Part shown: piece after piece, positions 36,205 through 45,183 of the stretch
Numbering within the stretch: the stretch's first letter is position 1
How the letters are laid out: every line of letters begins with the position of its first letter
NCBI GenBank assembly: GCA_947465495.1
Contig: CANIAS010000008.1
Span: 1-63,757, forward strand
Origin: Candidatus Pollutiaquabacter sp.
GTDB taxonomy: Bacteria; Bacteroidota; Bacteroidia; AKYH767-A; 2013-40CM-41-45
Direction: 5' to 3'
DNA length: 63,757 nt
Notes under the pieces: model-generated
Told to the model about the DNA's origin: nothing
Database searches by the model: none
What the model saw: the letters and a program-made list of their open reading frames with translations, nothing else
Translations under genes and position numbers: made by a program

Positions 36205-37611
36205 TTATTTTCCTTGCAAACCAAGCTCCTTGCCTTTGATTAGCATAAAGTCAAAAGCTTCTTGATAATCATTGCGGATCTCGCCTTCAAGAATCGCTTC
36301 TCGAATAGCAGTTTTAATAAGGCCAACTTCTCTACCAGGACCTATGTTGAAGTATTCCATGATGTGTTCGCCTGTGATGGGTGGCTGCCAATTCCGGATC
36401 CTGTCCTTTTCTTCGACCTCTTTTAGTTTTTCCTGTACTTTCCGGAAGTTGTCTTGATAACGTCTGATCTTGTATTCGTTCTTAGTGGTTACATCTGCAT
36501 GACAAAGCAACATCAGGGCATCAATATCTTCTCCAGCATCGAATAGCAATCTTCGGATCGCAGAATCTGTGATGTGATCTTGTGCCAAAACAATTGGTCT
36601 CAGGTGCAACAATACAAGCTTTTCCACGAATTTCATTTTCTCATTCATCGGCAACTTTAGTTGACGAAAGATATGCTTGACCATTCTGGCGCCTTTGTCT
36701 TCGTGACCATGGAACGTCCATCCATGTCCTGGTTCGAAACGCTTGGTAGCAGGCTTGGCGATATCGTGAAGCAATGCTGCCCAACGAAGCCAAAGGTCAT
36801 CGGATTTTCTGGCCAGGTTGTCCAGTACTTGTAAAGTGTGATAGAAATTGTCCTTGTGACCTTTTCCGTTGACATAATCTACTCCGTATAAGTCTTGGAG
36901 CTGGGAGAAGATTATTTTCAACAGTCCTGACTTGAACAACTGATCAAGTCCGATGGACGGTTGTTTGGACAACATAATCTTGTTGAATTCATCTGTGATA
37001 CGTTCGGTAGATACAATTTCGATACGTTGGGCGTTGCGTTGTATAGCCGCGAATTCCCTTTCGCCAACTTTGAAGTTCAATTGGGAGGAAAAACGAATGG
37101 CTCGCATCATGCGCAATGGATCATCGGAAAAGGTAATGTCCGGATCCAAGGGTGTACGCAGCATTTGGTCTTGAAGGTCCTGGATGCCATTAAACGGATC
37201 TACCAATTCGCCGAAACGCTCAGGTGAAAGTCTGATAGCCATCGCATTGACGGTGAAGTCACGCCGCTGTTGATCATCTTCCAACGTTCCTGTTTCAACA
37301 ATGGGTTTGCGGGATTCTCTTCTGTAGGATTCTTTTCGAGCTCCAACAAATTCGATTTCAAGTCCATCGTAATGAATCATTGCAGTACCGAAGTTCTTGA
37401 AGTAATTAACCGATACGTTGGGTCCTATTTCACCAGCAACGTGGTGCGCAAGATCAATTCCGCTGCCCAAAACTACGATATCAATGTCTTTGGAATTTCG
37501 TTTTAAAAATATATCGCGAACATAACCACCAACTACGAAAGCCTCAGTGCCCATAGCATGGGCAGACTTAGCAATCACTTCGAAAATCGGATGTTGAAGG
37601 TGTTGCTTCAT
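36205..37611 (-). CDS. cca: CCA tRNA nucleotidyltransferase / poly(A)-polymerase-type protein with HD domain
   Basis: A 468-residue class II nucleotidyltransferase. The head domain shows AFVVGGYVRDIFLKRNSKDIDIVV, with the catalytic Asp pair in DIDIV, and RRDFTVNAMA and DPFNGIQDL; the neck follows (LRMMRAIRFSSQLNF). A C-terminal HD domain has LHDIAKPATK and GHEDKGARM. It most likely adds or repairs the 3' CCA of tRNA; a poly(A) polymerase cannot be excluded by sequence. It is the last gene of the dapD-GT9-tsaC-cca operon, 4 nt after tsaC. Confidence 0.88.
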   Translation of the reverse strand: MKQHLQHPIFEVIAKSAHAMGTEAFVVGGYVRDIFLKRNSKDIDIVVLGSGIDLAHHVAGEIGPNVSVNYFKNFGTAMIHYDGLEIEFVGARKESYRRESRKPIVETGTLEDDQQRRDFTVNAMAIRLSPERFGELVDPFNGIQDLQDQMLRTPLDPDITFSDDPLRMMRAIRFSSQLNFKVGEREFAAIQRNAQRIEIVSTERITDEFNKIMLSKQPSIGLDQLFKSGLLKIIFSQLQDLYGVDYVNGKGHKDNFYHTLQVLDNLARKSDDLWLRWAALLHDIAKPATKRFEPGHGWTFHGHEDKGARMVKHIFRQLKLPMNEKMKFVEKLVLLHLRPIVLAQDHITDSAIRRLLFDAGEDIDALMLLCHADVTTKNEYKIRRYQDNFRKVQEKLKEVEEKDRIRNWQPPITGEHIMEYFNIGPGREVGLIKTAIREAILEGEIRNDYQEAFDFMLIKGKELGLQGK

Positions 37612-37615
37612 GGTT

Positions 37616-38194
37616 TTAGGAACGTATGAATTCGATCTGACCGTTGATTTTTAATCGAAGGACGGTCGATGGTTTCATTTCCGTTCGTTCATCGCGGCGC
37701 AAATTTACGATATAATCGACACCGGACTTTACTTCCTCTTCAATGTCAGCAAATGCGGTAGCAAAGGGTCGGCCGCTGATATTGGCCGATGTGGAAACAA
37801 TCGGTTTGCGAAGTTTTTCCACAAGGCTTTGGCAGAATTCATTTTTAGTGATGCGTATTCCGACACTGCCATCAGAAGCCCTTACAGAATCAGCTACGCC
37901 ATATACGCCTTCGTAGATGATCGTCAATGGTTTATCAGAAAACTCAATTAAATCCCAGGCAGTTGCTGGTACATCTCTTACGAATGATGCTAGTCGCCCT
38001 GGTTGATCCAATAATAGTATCAAACCTTTATCAGAGATACGACCTTTCAATTGCAATAGTTTTTGGACGGCGGTTTCATTCGAGGCATCACAACCGATTC
38101 CCCAGATGGTGTCGGTCGGGTAGAGGATTAGTCCGCCAGCTTTTAAGGTCTGAACAGTTTTTTCAATTTCTTCTTTAATATCCATGGAATTCAT
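37616..38194 (-). CDS. tsaC: Threonylcarbamoyl-AMP synthase (Sua5/YrdC family)
   Basis: The enzyme makes threonylcarbamoyl-AMP from threonine, bicarbonate and ATP for the t6A37 modification. The 192-residue protein has the YrdC signature LKAGGLILYPTDTIWGIGCDA, KGRISDKGLILLL, SVGIRITKN and PIVSTSANISGRP. It is the short form without the Sua5 domain. The start may be ATG 38194 or ATG 38185 (MDIKEE). It adjoins the GT9 gene with no spacer and is 4 nt from cca, so tRNA maturation genes are co-transcribed. TsaE, from the same pathway, is near 7 kb. Confidence 0.93.
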   Translation of the reverse strand: MNSMDIKEEIEKTVQTLKAGGLILYPTDTIWGIGCDASNETAVQKLLQLKGRISDKGLILLLDQPGRLASFVRDVPATAWDLIEFSDKPLTIIYEGVYGVADSVRASDGSVGIRITKNEFCQSLVEKLRKPIVSTSANISGRPFATAFADIEEEVKSGVDYIVNLRRDERTEMKPSTVLRLKINGQIEFIRS

Positions 38195-39184
38195 TCAAGT
38201 AATTATGTCAGTAATTTTAATACTCTTTGCACAAATGAAATGTCCTTCCGGACAACCTTTGTGTCCATGGAGCCCACATGGTCTGCAGCCTAAAGTTTGA
38301 GAAGTCTCCACGGTTTTTGAATTCGTTGAAAGTGGACCAAATCCGAAGGCGGGGATGGTTGAACAATAGATTGCAGTGACTGGAGCATTCATGGAACTGG
38401 CCAGGTGCATGGGTGCTGAATCGTTCACGTAGTTCATGCTCGCTTTTTCCATCAGTGCGGCTGATTCCAACAGGGAAAGTCTTCCGGCTAGATTGATGCA
38501 GCGATTTTCGCCCAGAGCTTTTGAGATTCGTTCGCAAAGTGGTTGCTCACCAGGTGCGCCAAGGAGGTAAATTAGTTCTGTGCTCTTTCGTGTTGTAATT
38601 TCTGTTGCCAATTCAATCCATTGGTCTTCCGGCCAGGTTTTGGTGAACCACACCGATCCTGGGGCCATACAACTGTAGTTGGATTGCTGATATTTTTTGA
38701 TGGCCAGCCGGTCCGCATCCGTTGGGTATAGCTTTGGTTTTGATATTTCATTGCCAGCTAAATGGGTAATGAGTTCAGCATTGCGCGCAATTTCGTGACG
38801 ACCATCACCAATCACGTGTTTTATTTTTTTGCTGAAGAGTGACGACAATGGATTCTTATCAAAACCGATGGTTTCTTTTCCTTTTGAAAAAGCAGTAAGG
38901 AAGCCCGATCCGGCAAATCGTTGCAGATTGATGACGTGGTCATACTGCTCTTTTCGGATTGCAAGCAACAAACTAAAAAGGTTCCAAAGTTTAGCTTTCT
39001 TCTTTTCCCAGACATACAACTTTCGGAGAAAAGGGTGTCCATTAAACAATCCCTCGTTTCCTTTACGAATCAATAAATCTATGTCGTAATTCGGAAATTT
39101 AGTGCGAAGTTGTTCTAGCAACGAGGTCGCTAATATCGCATCACCGGTAAAAGCGGTTTGAATGACGAGAATTTTTTTTTTCAT
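38195..39184 (-). CDS. Glycosyltransferase family 9 (heptosyltransferase-like)
   Basis: A 329-residue GT-B enzyme of family 9, the group of LPS heptosyltransferases. N-terminal VIQTAFTGDAILATSLLEQL, central APGSVWFTKTWPEDQW and C-terminal YVNDSAPMHLASSMNAPVTAIYCST are family features. The likely role is adding a sugar to the LPS core at the cytoplasmic face of the inner membrane; the sugar is unknown. Cysteines cluster near the C-terminus (GCRPCGLHGHKGCPEGHFIC), as in several Bacteroidetes homologues. It lies 3 nt after dapD and abuts tsaC. Confidence 0.88.
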   Translation of the reverse strand: MKKKILVIQTAFTGDAILATSLLEQLRTKFPNYDIDLLIRKGNEGLFNGHPFLRKLYVWEKKKAKLWNLFSLLLAIRKEQYDHVINLQRFAGSGFLTAFSKGKETIGFDKNPLSSLFSKKIKHVIGDGRHEIARNAELITHLAGNEISKPKLYPTDADRLAIKKYQQSNYSCMAPGSVWFTKTWPEDQWIELATEITTRKSTELIYLLGAPGEQPLCERISKALGENRCINLAGRLSLLESAALMEKASMNYVNDSAPMHLASSMNAPVTAIYCSTIPAFGFGPLSTNSKTVETSQTLGCRPCGLHGHKGCPEGHFICAKSIKITDIIT

Positions 39185-39187
39185 GGA

Positions 39188-39994
39188 TTAAACAGCGACA
39201 CTATGATCGCGTAAAGCGTCGTTCAGCGAGGTTTTTTTATCGGTACTTTCTTTCCGTTTACCAATAATCAAAGCGCAGGGTACTTGAAAGGTTCCAGCAG
39301 TAAATTCTTTGGAATAGGATCCGGGAATAACTACGGAACGTTCAGGTACGATGCCAATGTATTCCACCGGGGTATCTCCGGTTACGTCAATAATTTTGGT
39401 AGACATGGTCAGTACCACGTTGGCACCCAGCACGGCTTCTTTACACACGCGTACTCCCTCGACTACAATACTTCTTGAGCCAATGAAGCAATTGTCCTCA
39501 ATAATAACCGGTGCTGCTTGTACGGGCTCAAGTACCCCACCGATTCCTACTCCGCCACTTAAATGCACATGTTTTCCAATTTGGCCACAGGAGCCGACCG
39601 TCGCCCAGGTATCTACCATGGTGCCTTCGTCCACATATGCGCCTATATTGACGTAAGAAGGCATTAGAATAACTCCTTTAGCCAGATAGCTGCCGTACCT
39701 GGCCACGCCATGTGGAACTACGCGTACACCTAATTCGGCATAGTTGGATTTAAGCTTCATTTTATCGTGGAATTCCATCGGGCCGGCATGAAGAGTTTCC
39801 ATCGGCTGAATGGGGAAATAGAGAATGACGGCCTTTTTCACCCATTCATGAACGGTCCAGCCACAATTCGTGGGTTCAGCGACCCGCAGGCGACCTTTGT
39901 CCAATTCTTCAATTACGTGCCTGATGGCGTCTTGTGTGACGACATCTTTCAACAGACTTTTGTCTTCCCAGGCCTTTTCAATCAGATTTTGCAT
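39188..39994 (-). CDS. dapD: Tetrahydrodipicolinate N-succinyltransferase
   Basis: DapD succinylates tetrahydrodipicolinate in the succinylase branch of lysine and diaminopimelate synthesis. The 268-residue trimeric left-handed beta-helix enzyme shows GARYGSYLAKGVILMPSYVNIGAYVDEGTM-like repeats (seen as GVARYGSYLAKG, PSYVNIGAY, MVDTWATVGSCGQIG) and IEDNCFIGSRS. It is the first gene of a tight four-gene minus-strand operon. Its promoter must lie in the 76-bp divergent gap to ruvX; CAAAGAAA at about 40010 is only a partial match to a minus-strand -7 box. Confidence 0.95.
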   Translation of the reverse strand: MQNLIEKAWEDKSLLKDVVTQDAIRHVIEELDKGRLRVAEPTNCGWTVHEWVKKAVILYFPIQPMETLHAGPMEFHDKMKLKSNYAELGVRVVPHGVARYGSYLAKGVILMPSYVNIGAYVDEGTMVDTWATVGSCGQIGKHVHLSGGVGIGGVLEPVQAAPVIIEDNCFIGSRSIVVEGVRVCKEAVLGANVVLTMSTKIIDVTGDTPVEYIGIVPERSVVIPGSYSKEFTAGTFQVPCALIIGKRKESTDKKTSLNDALRDHSVAV

Positions 39995-40056
39995 TGTTTC
40001 TTAAATTAATGACAAAGAAAAGCGTCAAATGGCAAACTTCAAACGCTGTAGGACTT

Positions 40057-40064
40057 TATCTTTG
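40057..40064 (+). promoter_or_regulatory. -7 box immediately before ruvX
   Basis: TATCTTTG is an exact TAnnTTTG match whose last base is 7 nt before the A of ATG 40071. Transcription would start at or within a couple of bases of the start codon. Confidence 0.5.
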
Positions 40065-40070
40065 CACGGT

Positions 40071-40484
40071 ATGGCAAGAATTGTTGCAATCGACTATGGC
40101 ACCAAGCGAGTGGGTCTGGCAGTTACAGATCCTTCTAGGATCATCGCGACAGCGTTGGATACTGTAATGGTGCATGAGGTTATGTCGTATTTAAAGTCGT
40201 ATTCCGAACGGGAAGGCATAGAGCGATTTGTAGTGGGCGAACCCAAGAATACGAACAATACGCCATCGGAAGTTGCTCCTGCCGTTGAGAGATTTGTCCA
40301 ACATCTACATAAATTATTTCCACATATTCCTGTTGACCGCATCGATGAGCGGTTTACTTCCAAAATGGCGGCCCAGGCCATGATCGATTCGGGTCTTAAG
40401 AAAAAAGACCGGATGAGAAAAGAACTTGTGGACCAGACCAGTGCGGTCATCATTCTTCAATCCTGGATGGCTCAAAAATCCTGA
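40071..40484 (+). CDS. ruvX: Putative pre-16S rRNA nuclease / Holliday junction resolvase RuvX
   Basis: A 137-residue YqgF-fold protein: IVAIDYGTKRVGLAVTDPS at the N-terminus (catalytic Asp), VVGEPKNTNNTPSE, VDRIDERFTSKMAAQAMI and the C-terminal DQTSAVIILQSWM. The family processes the 5' end of 16S rRNA and was earlier called a Holliday junction resolvase. ATG 40071 was chosen over the upstream in-frame ATG at 40029 because conserved sequence starts there and the -7 box lies between the two. It is followed by def after 14 nt. Confidence 0.9.
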   Translation: MARIVAIDYGTKRVGLAVTDPSRIIATALDTVMVHEVMSYLKSYSEREGIERFVVGEPKNTNNTPSEVAPAVERFVQHLHKLFPHIPVDRIDERFTSKMAAQAMIDSGLKKKDRMRKELVDQTSAVIILQSWMAQKS

Positions 40485-40498
40485 TCAATCAATCCATT

Positions 40499-41062
40499 AT
40501 GCTCATACCGATCCTTGCCTACGGAGATCCCGTACTTAAAAAGAAAGCGGTGGAAATCTCCCGCGATTATCCTGACCTGCAAGTCTTGATAGATAATATG
40601 TTTGAGACGATGTATTATAAGGAAATTGGAGTTGGTTTAGCGGCTCCGCAAATTGGTCTTTCCATCCGATTGTTTGTTGTTGACGGATCACCCTACGACG
40701 ATGAGGATGAATCATTGACTGGATTTAAAAAAGTATTCATCAATGCAAAAATTGTGGAAACCAGTGGTGAAATCTGCAAGATGAACGAAGGATGCCTAAG
40801 TATTCCCACCATCCGGGAATCGATTCCACGTCCCGATAACATTGTTGTCGAATACTATGATCGTGATTGGAATCACCATCGGGAGGCTTACAGTGGCATT
40901 GGAGCTCGCATTATCCAGCACGAATACGATCACATCGAAGGAGTTTTGTTTACCGATCGCATTTCTCCGTTGCGTAGAAGATTGTTGCAAAAGAAATTAA
41001 ACGACATTTCGCGCGGCAATGTCAACGTCGAGTATAAGATGAAGTTTCCTGTAAAAAAATAA
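40499..41062 (+). CDS. def: Peptide deformylase
   Basis: The metalloenzyme removes the formyl group from the initiator Met of new proteins. In the 187-residue product the three family motifs are GVGLAAPQIG (44-53), EGCLS with metal-binding Cys99, and HEYDH (141-145) with two His ligands and the catalytic Glu (here in QHEYDHIEG). Length is normal. It lies between ruvX and the TPR lipoprotein gene, whose start follows its stop by 4 nt. Confidence 0.96.
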   Translation: MLIPILAYGDPVLKKKAVEISRDYPDLQVLIDNMFETMYYKEIGVGLAAPQIGLSIRLFVVDGSPYDDEDESLTGFKKVFINAKIVETSGEICKMNEGCLSIPTIRESIPRPDNIVVEYYDRDWNHHREAYSGIGARIIQHEYDHIEGVLFTDRISPLRRRLLQKKLNDISRGNVNVEYKMKFPVKK

Positions 41063-41066
41063 AAAA

Positions 41067-41615
41067 ATGAATTCCTCCTTTCGTTTCATTACTCTTGGCT
41101 TACTAGGAATAGTTGTTCTGCTTGCTTGCAAATCAGGGCGACAGCAAGAATTGGATCAAATAACGGGTATGGAGCAAGCCCTAAAAAACGACACAGCGGA
41201 TACGCCGGATATCAATAAGGCAGTGGCCTTGGTGGGTTTGTACGATCAATTTGTGACCGCACATCCCGACGATTCTATGTCGTCCGAATACTTATTCCGT
41301 GCTGCGGATATTTCGCAAGGTGTACATCATGATAGTCTGGCGGTTGCCTATTACCAACGTATTTGTACAAATTATCCGACCAGTCGAAAGGCAGCGGCTT
41401 CGCTGTTCATGATGGCATTTGTGTATCAGAACAATTTATCGGACAACGATAAAGCGAAAGCTGCTTATACGGATTTTTTAGGAAAATATCCTGAACATCA
41501 ACTGGCGGCTTCAGCACAAGGAGCCTTGCAGCAGTTGGAGATGGGACTTTCGGATGAAGAACTGATCCGCATGTTTCAGCAAAAACAGGATTCGTTAGAT
41601 ACTGCAGCGAACTGA
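41067..41615 (+). CDS. Tetratricopeptide-like lipoprotein
   Basis: A 182-residue predicted lipoprotein: hydrophobic start ending LLAC with lipid-modified Cys at residue 21. The mature part is helical with TPR-like pairs (SSEYLFRAADISQGVHHDSLAVAYYQRICTNYP, and KAAYTDFLGKYPEHQLAASAQGAL). YbgF/CpoB or BamD-like proteins have similar repeats, but I do not assign either. It ends the ruvX-def run, and its stop lies 3 nt from the stop of the convergent cdaA gene. Confidence 0.75.
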   Translation: MNSSFRFITLGLLGIVVLLACKSGRQQELDQITGMEQALKNDTADTPDINKAVALVGLYDQFVTAHPDDSMSSEYLFRAADISQGVHHDSLAVAYYQRICTNYPTSRKAAASLFMMAFVYQNNLSDNDKAKAAYTDFLGKYPEHQLAASAQGALQQLEMGLSDEELIRMFQQKQDSLDTAAN

Positions 41616-41618
41616 CGT

Positions 41619-42419
41619 TTACTTTGTAAACTCTTCAGCCAGCACACGCTCAAGATCCTCCACGGAAACGTTCAATCTTATCTGACCTTCTTTAGCGATG
41701 GCAATTTCACCAGTTTCCTCTGAAACTGCTACCGCCAATGCATCGCTTTGCTCTGTTATGCCCACCGCAGCGCGATGACGCATCCCGAGATGAGCCGGTA
41801 ATTCGACGTTTTCTGTTACCGGTAATATGCACCGTGCCGCTTTGATCTTATTGTTTACGACGATAATGGCGCCGTCGTGCAATGGAGAATTCTTAAAAAA
41901 GATGCTTTCGATTAGCCGCTGCGAAATTGCAGCACCCATAAAATCGCCGGTGTTTGAATAGTATTTAAGTTCCGATGATTTAGCAAGCACGATGATAGCG
42001 CCGGTCTTTTCCTTTGACATCTGCCGACAAGATTTTACAATGGCGCTGATATCAAGTTGTCGGATACCTTTCGTTTGCCAATTCCAGGGAAGTAATTTTT
42101 TGGTGAAAGTATTTCTGTTTAAAATGTTGTTCGTGCCTAATACCAGTAAGAACCTACGTACTTCTTGTTGGAAAACGATAATGAGGGCAATGAAACCAAG
42201 GCTAATGAATTGTCCTAGAATGGACCCGAGCAGTTCCATGTTCAGCACCTTCACGCAAATCCAATACAAGGCGTAAACGGTTAGTAAGCCAATAAAGATG
42301 TTGATAGCAACCCCGCCTCGTAGTAAGTGATAGAGTCGGTAAAGTAGAAACGTGACGATGAGGACGTCGATGACGTCGATAAAGCGAATATTTAGAAAGC
42401 CGAAATGAAACAGGTCCAT
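41619..42419 (-). CDS. cdaA: Diadenylate cyclase CdaA (DisA_N family)
   Basis: Makes cyclic di-AMP from two ATP at the membrane. The 266-residue protein has three N-terminal transmembrane helices (about 10-85) followed by the DAC domain, with the catalytic DGA motif in SPLHDGAIIV (182-184) and the RHR motif in LGMRHRAAVG (214-216). Both active-site motifs are intact. In Firmicutes the partner CdaR lies adjacent, but none is seen here. It is 39 nt downstream of folP on the same strand. Targets in this organism are unknown. Confidence 0.92.
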   Translation of the reverse strand: MDLFHFGFLNIRFIDVIDVLIVTFLLYRLYHLLRGGVAINIFIGLLTVYALYWICVKVLNMELLGSILGQFISLGFIALIIVFQQEVRRFLLVLGTNNILNRNTFTKKLLPWNWQTKGIRQLDISAIVKSCRQMSKEKTGAIIVLAKSSELKYYSNTGDFMGAAISQRLIESIFFKNSPLHDGAIIVVNNKIKAARCILPVTENVELPAHLGMRHRAAVGITEQSDALAVAVSEETGEIAIAKEGQIRLNVSVEDLERVLAEEFTK

Positions 42420-42458
42420 GGTAATCGATCACTAAATTGGTGAATTAACTGATACCTT

Positions 42459-43316
42459 TTACAGGTTGGTTGGTTGGATTACACCGGCCTGTTTGTAGGC
42501 CATAAATAGCTTAACTGCTTCTACAGCTGGTTTTACATCGTGTACCCGCAAGATGGAGGCGCCGCCCATCAACGCAATTGTATTCAAAACCGTAGTCCCG
42601 TTGAGCGCCGCTTCTGGTGCAACGTTTAATACTCTGTTAATCATGGATTTTCGAGAAAGTCCGACTAATAATGGAGCTGCTAATGCTTCAAAACGTCGAA
42701 GTCCATGGAGGATCTCGTAATTCTGTTGCATTGATTTACCAAATCCAAAGCCTGGATCAATGATGATCTGATTTAATCCGGCATCTCGAAGATGCTGTAG
42801 TTTGTCAGATAATGAGGATAGGATGTCTTCAATTACATTTTCGTAACGCGGAGACACTTGCATTGTTTGGGGAGTTCCCTGTATGTGCATCAGAATATAA
42901 GGCACTTGAAGTCGCGCTACCGTCGCGAACATATCTTGATCAAGAGTTCCACCTGAAATATCGTTGATGATGGTGACTCCGTGATCAAAGGCCTTTTCAG
43001 CTATTTCTGCATGAAATGTATCAATCGAGAAAATCGAATTGGGGAAAGTATCAGTTAGTGGTTTTAAAACTGGTTCCAGACGTTGCCATTCTTCGTTGGC
43101 CGACAAGTATTCGGCGCCAGGTCGTGTTGATTGAGCTCCGATATCGATGATTGTCGCACCTTCCTCCAAATACACGTGTGTTTGGTGTATGATATCTTGC
43201 AGGTTGGAGAATCGACTTGCTTCATGGAAGGAATCCGGGGTGAGGTTCAGTATCCCCATGACTGCCGGTGTTGATAAATCCAATGGCCGACCTCCGGCGT
43301 TTAACAGTTTTTTCAT
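42459..43316 (-). CDS. folP: Dihydropteroate synthase
   Basis: FolP condenses the pterin pyrophosphate with p-aminobenzoate in folate synthesis, and is the sulfonamide target. The 285-residue barrel has VMGILNLTPDSFHEASRF near the N-terminus, IDIGAQSTRPGAEY, INDISGGTLD, IIDPGFGFGKS and VGLSRKSMI, covering pterin, phosphate and pABA sites. It is transcribed with cdaA and diverges from the DUF1599 gene across 86 bp. The folP-cdaA arrangement is one I have seen in other Bacteroidetes. Confidence 0.95.
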   Translation of the reverse strand: MKKLLNAGGRPLDLSTPAVMGILNLTPDSFHEASRFSNLQDIIHQTHVYLEEGATIIDIGAQSTRPGAEYLSANEEWQRLEPVLKPLTDTFPNSIFSIDTFHAEIAEKAFDHGVTIINDISGGTLDQDMFATVARLQVPYILMHIQGTPQTMQVSPRYENVIEDILSSLSDKLQHLRDAGLNQIIIDPGFGFGKSMQQNYEILHGLRRFEALAAPLLVGLSRKSMINRVLNVAPEAALNGTTVLNTIALMGGASILRVHDVKPAVEAVKLFMAYKQAGVIQPTNL

Positions 43317-43402
43317 GAGATTCTACGTATCTTCGATGGCGCTAAATTAAGCCCAATCTTCTATTCTTCAGCTGATTAATACTTGTTGAATTAAGCTCTA
43401 TC

Positions 43403-43996
43403 ATGTCCGGCCAACCCATAGAATCCGAAGCGCTGCTTGCTACTATGACTTCATCCGAATTACCTACGTCGGTTTCTTACGATCTGCAAATAGACCGTTG
43501 CAAAGATATCTTTCTAAAGAAAATGAAAGATTATGGAACTGCTTGGCGCGTGCTTCGCGTGAGTTCTATCACTGACCAGATCTTTATTAAAGCGCAACGG
43601 ATTCGAAGCATCGAAGAGAAGGGAAGTCAGAAAGTGGAAGAAGGTGTGGAGTCTGAGTTCCTGGGAATTATTAACTACGCAGTTATCGCGCTGATTCAGC
43701 TTGAACTTGGCACTGATACTAAATTAGAAATGCAGAGTGATGAAGTAATCGGTTACTTTGACTTTCATATTCGTGAGTCCAAACGACTTATGGAAGATAA
43801 GAATCATGATTACGGCGAGGCATGGCGTGGTATGCGTACTAGTTCAATGACGGATTTAATCCTCATGAAACTCTTACGTATTAAACAAATTGAGGATAAC
43901 CAGGGACAAACATTGATTAGTGAGGGGGTTGCCGCCAACTATTACGATATCATCAACTATGCGGTTTTTGCTTTAATCAAACTGTCTGGTAATTGA
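43403..43996 (+). CDS. DUF1599 protein with an internal duplication
   Basis: A 197-residue protein of the DUF1599 family; function unknown. Its two halves are clearly related: the first repeats KDIFLKKMKDYGTAWRVLRVSS with TDQIFIKAQRIRSIE and FLGIINYAVIALIQLE, the second LMEDKNHDYGEAWRGMRTSS with TDLILMKLLRIKQIE and YYDIINYAVFALIKLS. Each unit is about 70 residues and mostly helical, resembling all-alpha nucleotide-pyrophosphohydrolase folds only in a loose sense. It diverges from folP and lies 49 nt before the DoxX-like gene, the usual Bacteroidetes order. Confidence 0.85.
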   Translation: MSGQPIESEALLATMTSSELPTSVSYDLQIDRCKDIFLKKMKDYGTAWRVLRVSSITDQIFIKAQRIRSIEEKGSQKVEEGVESEFLGIINYAVIALIQLELGTDTKLEMQSDEVIGYFDFHIRESKRLMEDKNHDYGEAWRGMRTSSMTDLILMKLLRIKQIEDNQGQTLISEGVAANYYDIINYAVFALIKLSGN

Positions 43997-44045
43997 TCGT
44001 GTTTCTTTGCTTTGAATCCATCGCTCTAACACAATACAGTAACTT

Positions 44046-45164
44046 ATGAAAATCATCGCTCAAATTTCCCGTGTCCTCGTTGGTACGTTGTTCATCTTTT
44101 CCGGATGGATAAAAGCGAACGATCCATTGGGCTTCTCCTATAAACTTGACGAATATTTTAATGTATTTGGAACTCCTTGGATGTCTTCGGTATCCTTGGC
44201 TATGGCCATCGGTATCTGTGTATTTGAAATTGCTCTGGGAGTCGCCTTACTTCTTGGAGCTAAAATGCGATTTACGAGCTGGTCGTTGCTACTGCTAATT
44301 GTATTCTTCACCTTTCTGACCTTCTGGTCGTGGAAGTTTGATGTGGTAAAAGATTGTGGATGCTTTGGTGATTTTATGCATCTGAAGCCATTTACATCGT
44401 TTATGAAAGACATTGTTTTATTGGTATTAATTCTTTTCGTTTTTGCTAACAGGAATAATATACGTCCGTTGTTCGGCGAAAAAGGATCTAACGTAATGGC
44501 ACTTGCCGGTGTAATTGCATCCTGCTGGTATACGATTTATTGTTATAACCATCTACCGGTTGTTGATTTTCGTCCATATGCAATTGGAAAGAGTATTCCA
44601 GATGGTATGAAACTTCCTACTGGTGCGAAAACGGATAGTGTCTTGATGGTTTTCATTTACAAAAAGAATGGCAAGGAAATCGAATTGACTACTGAACAAA
44701 TCGTAGATGTTGACAGTACCTATGAATTCGTTGATCGTAAAGACAAGGTAATTCGTGAGGGCGATAAGCCTCCCATTCATGATTTTACGATCACTTCTTC
44801 GGATGGAACTGATATTACGGAAGACGTTCTTTCCATGGAACAGGTTTTCCTGTTTGTTGCTTATGATATCAATCACGCGGATGCAGGTGTGCAAGGGAAG
44901 GTGAATGATTTCGTAGCCTTGTCTCAGCGCGAGGGCATAGAATTCATTGGTATGACAGCTTCATCTCCAGCAGATGTTGAGAAGTTCGTAACTGCTCATG
45001 CTTCTAAATTTCCTTATTACTTTACAGATGCTACAACCTTGAAAACCATGATCCGGTCCAATCCTGGGTTGATGCTGCTCAAAAAAGGTAAAGTAATTGC
45101 TATGTGGCATTACAACGACTTCCCGGCTTTTGATGATGTAAAGAAGTCGTTCCTGGTGAAGTGA
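44046..45164 (+). CDS. BT_3928-like DoxX/MauE membrane protein with thioredoxin-like C-terminus
   Basis: A 372-residue inner-membrane protein. Residues about 1-155 form four or five transmembrane helices of the DoxX/MauE type, including the DCGCFGDFM motif whose cysteines suggest redox activity. A further hydrophobic segment precedes a C-terminal domain (about 230-372) with a thioredoxin-like pattern (EQVFLFVAYDIN, KFPYYFTDATTLKTMIRSNPGLMLLKKGKVI) but no CXXC. MauE-like proteins are linked to disulfide handling; that role here is inferred. It follows DUF1599. Confidence 0.82.
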   Translation: MKIIAQISRVLVGTLFIFSGWIKANDPLGFSYKLDEYFNVFGTPWMSSVSLAMAIGICVFEIALGVALLLGAKMRFTSWSLLLLIVFFTFLTFWSWKFDVVKDCGCFGDFMHLKPFTSFMKDIVLLVLILFVFANRNNIRPLFGEKGSNVMALAGVIASCWYTIYCYNHLPVVDFRPYAIGKSIPDGMKLPTGAKTDSVLMVFIYKKNGKEIELTTEQIVDVDSTYEFVDRKDKVIREGDKPPIHDFTITSSDGTDITEDVLSMEQVFLFVAYDINHADAGVQGKVNDFVALSQREGIEFIGMTASSPADVEKFVTAHASKFPYYFTDATTLKTMIRSNPGLMLLKKGKVIAMWHYNDFPAFDDVKKSFLVK

Positions 45165-45183
45165 TGCATAAGTTTCCGGTAGT

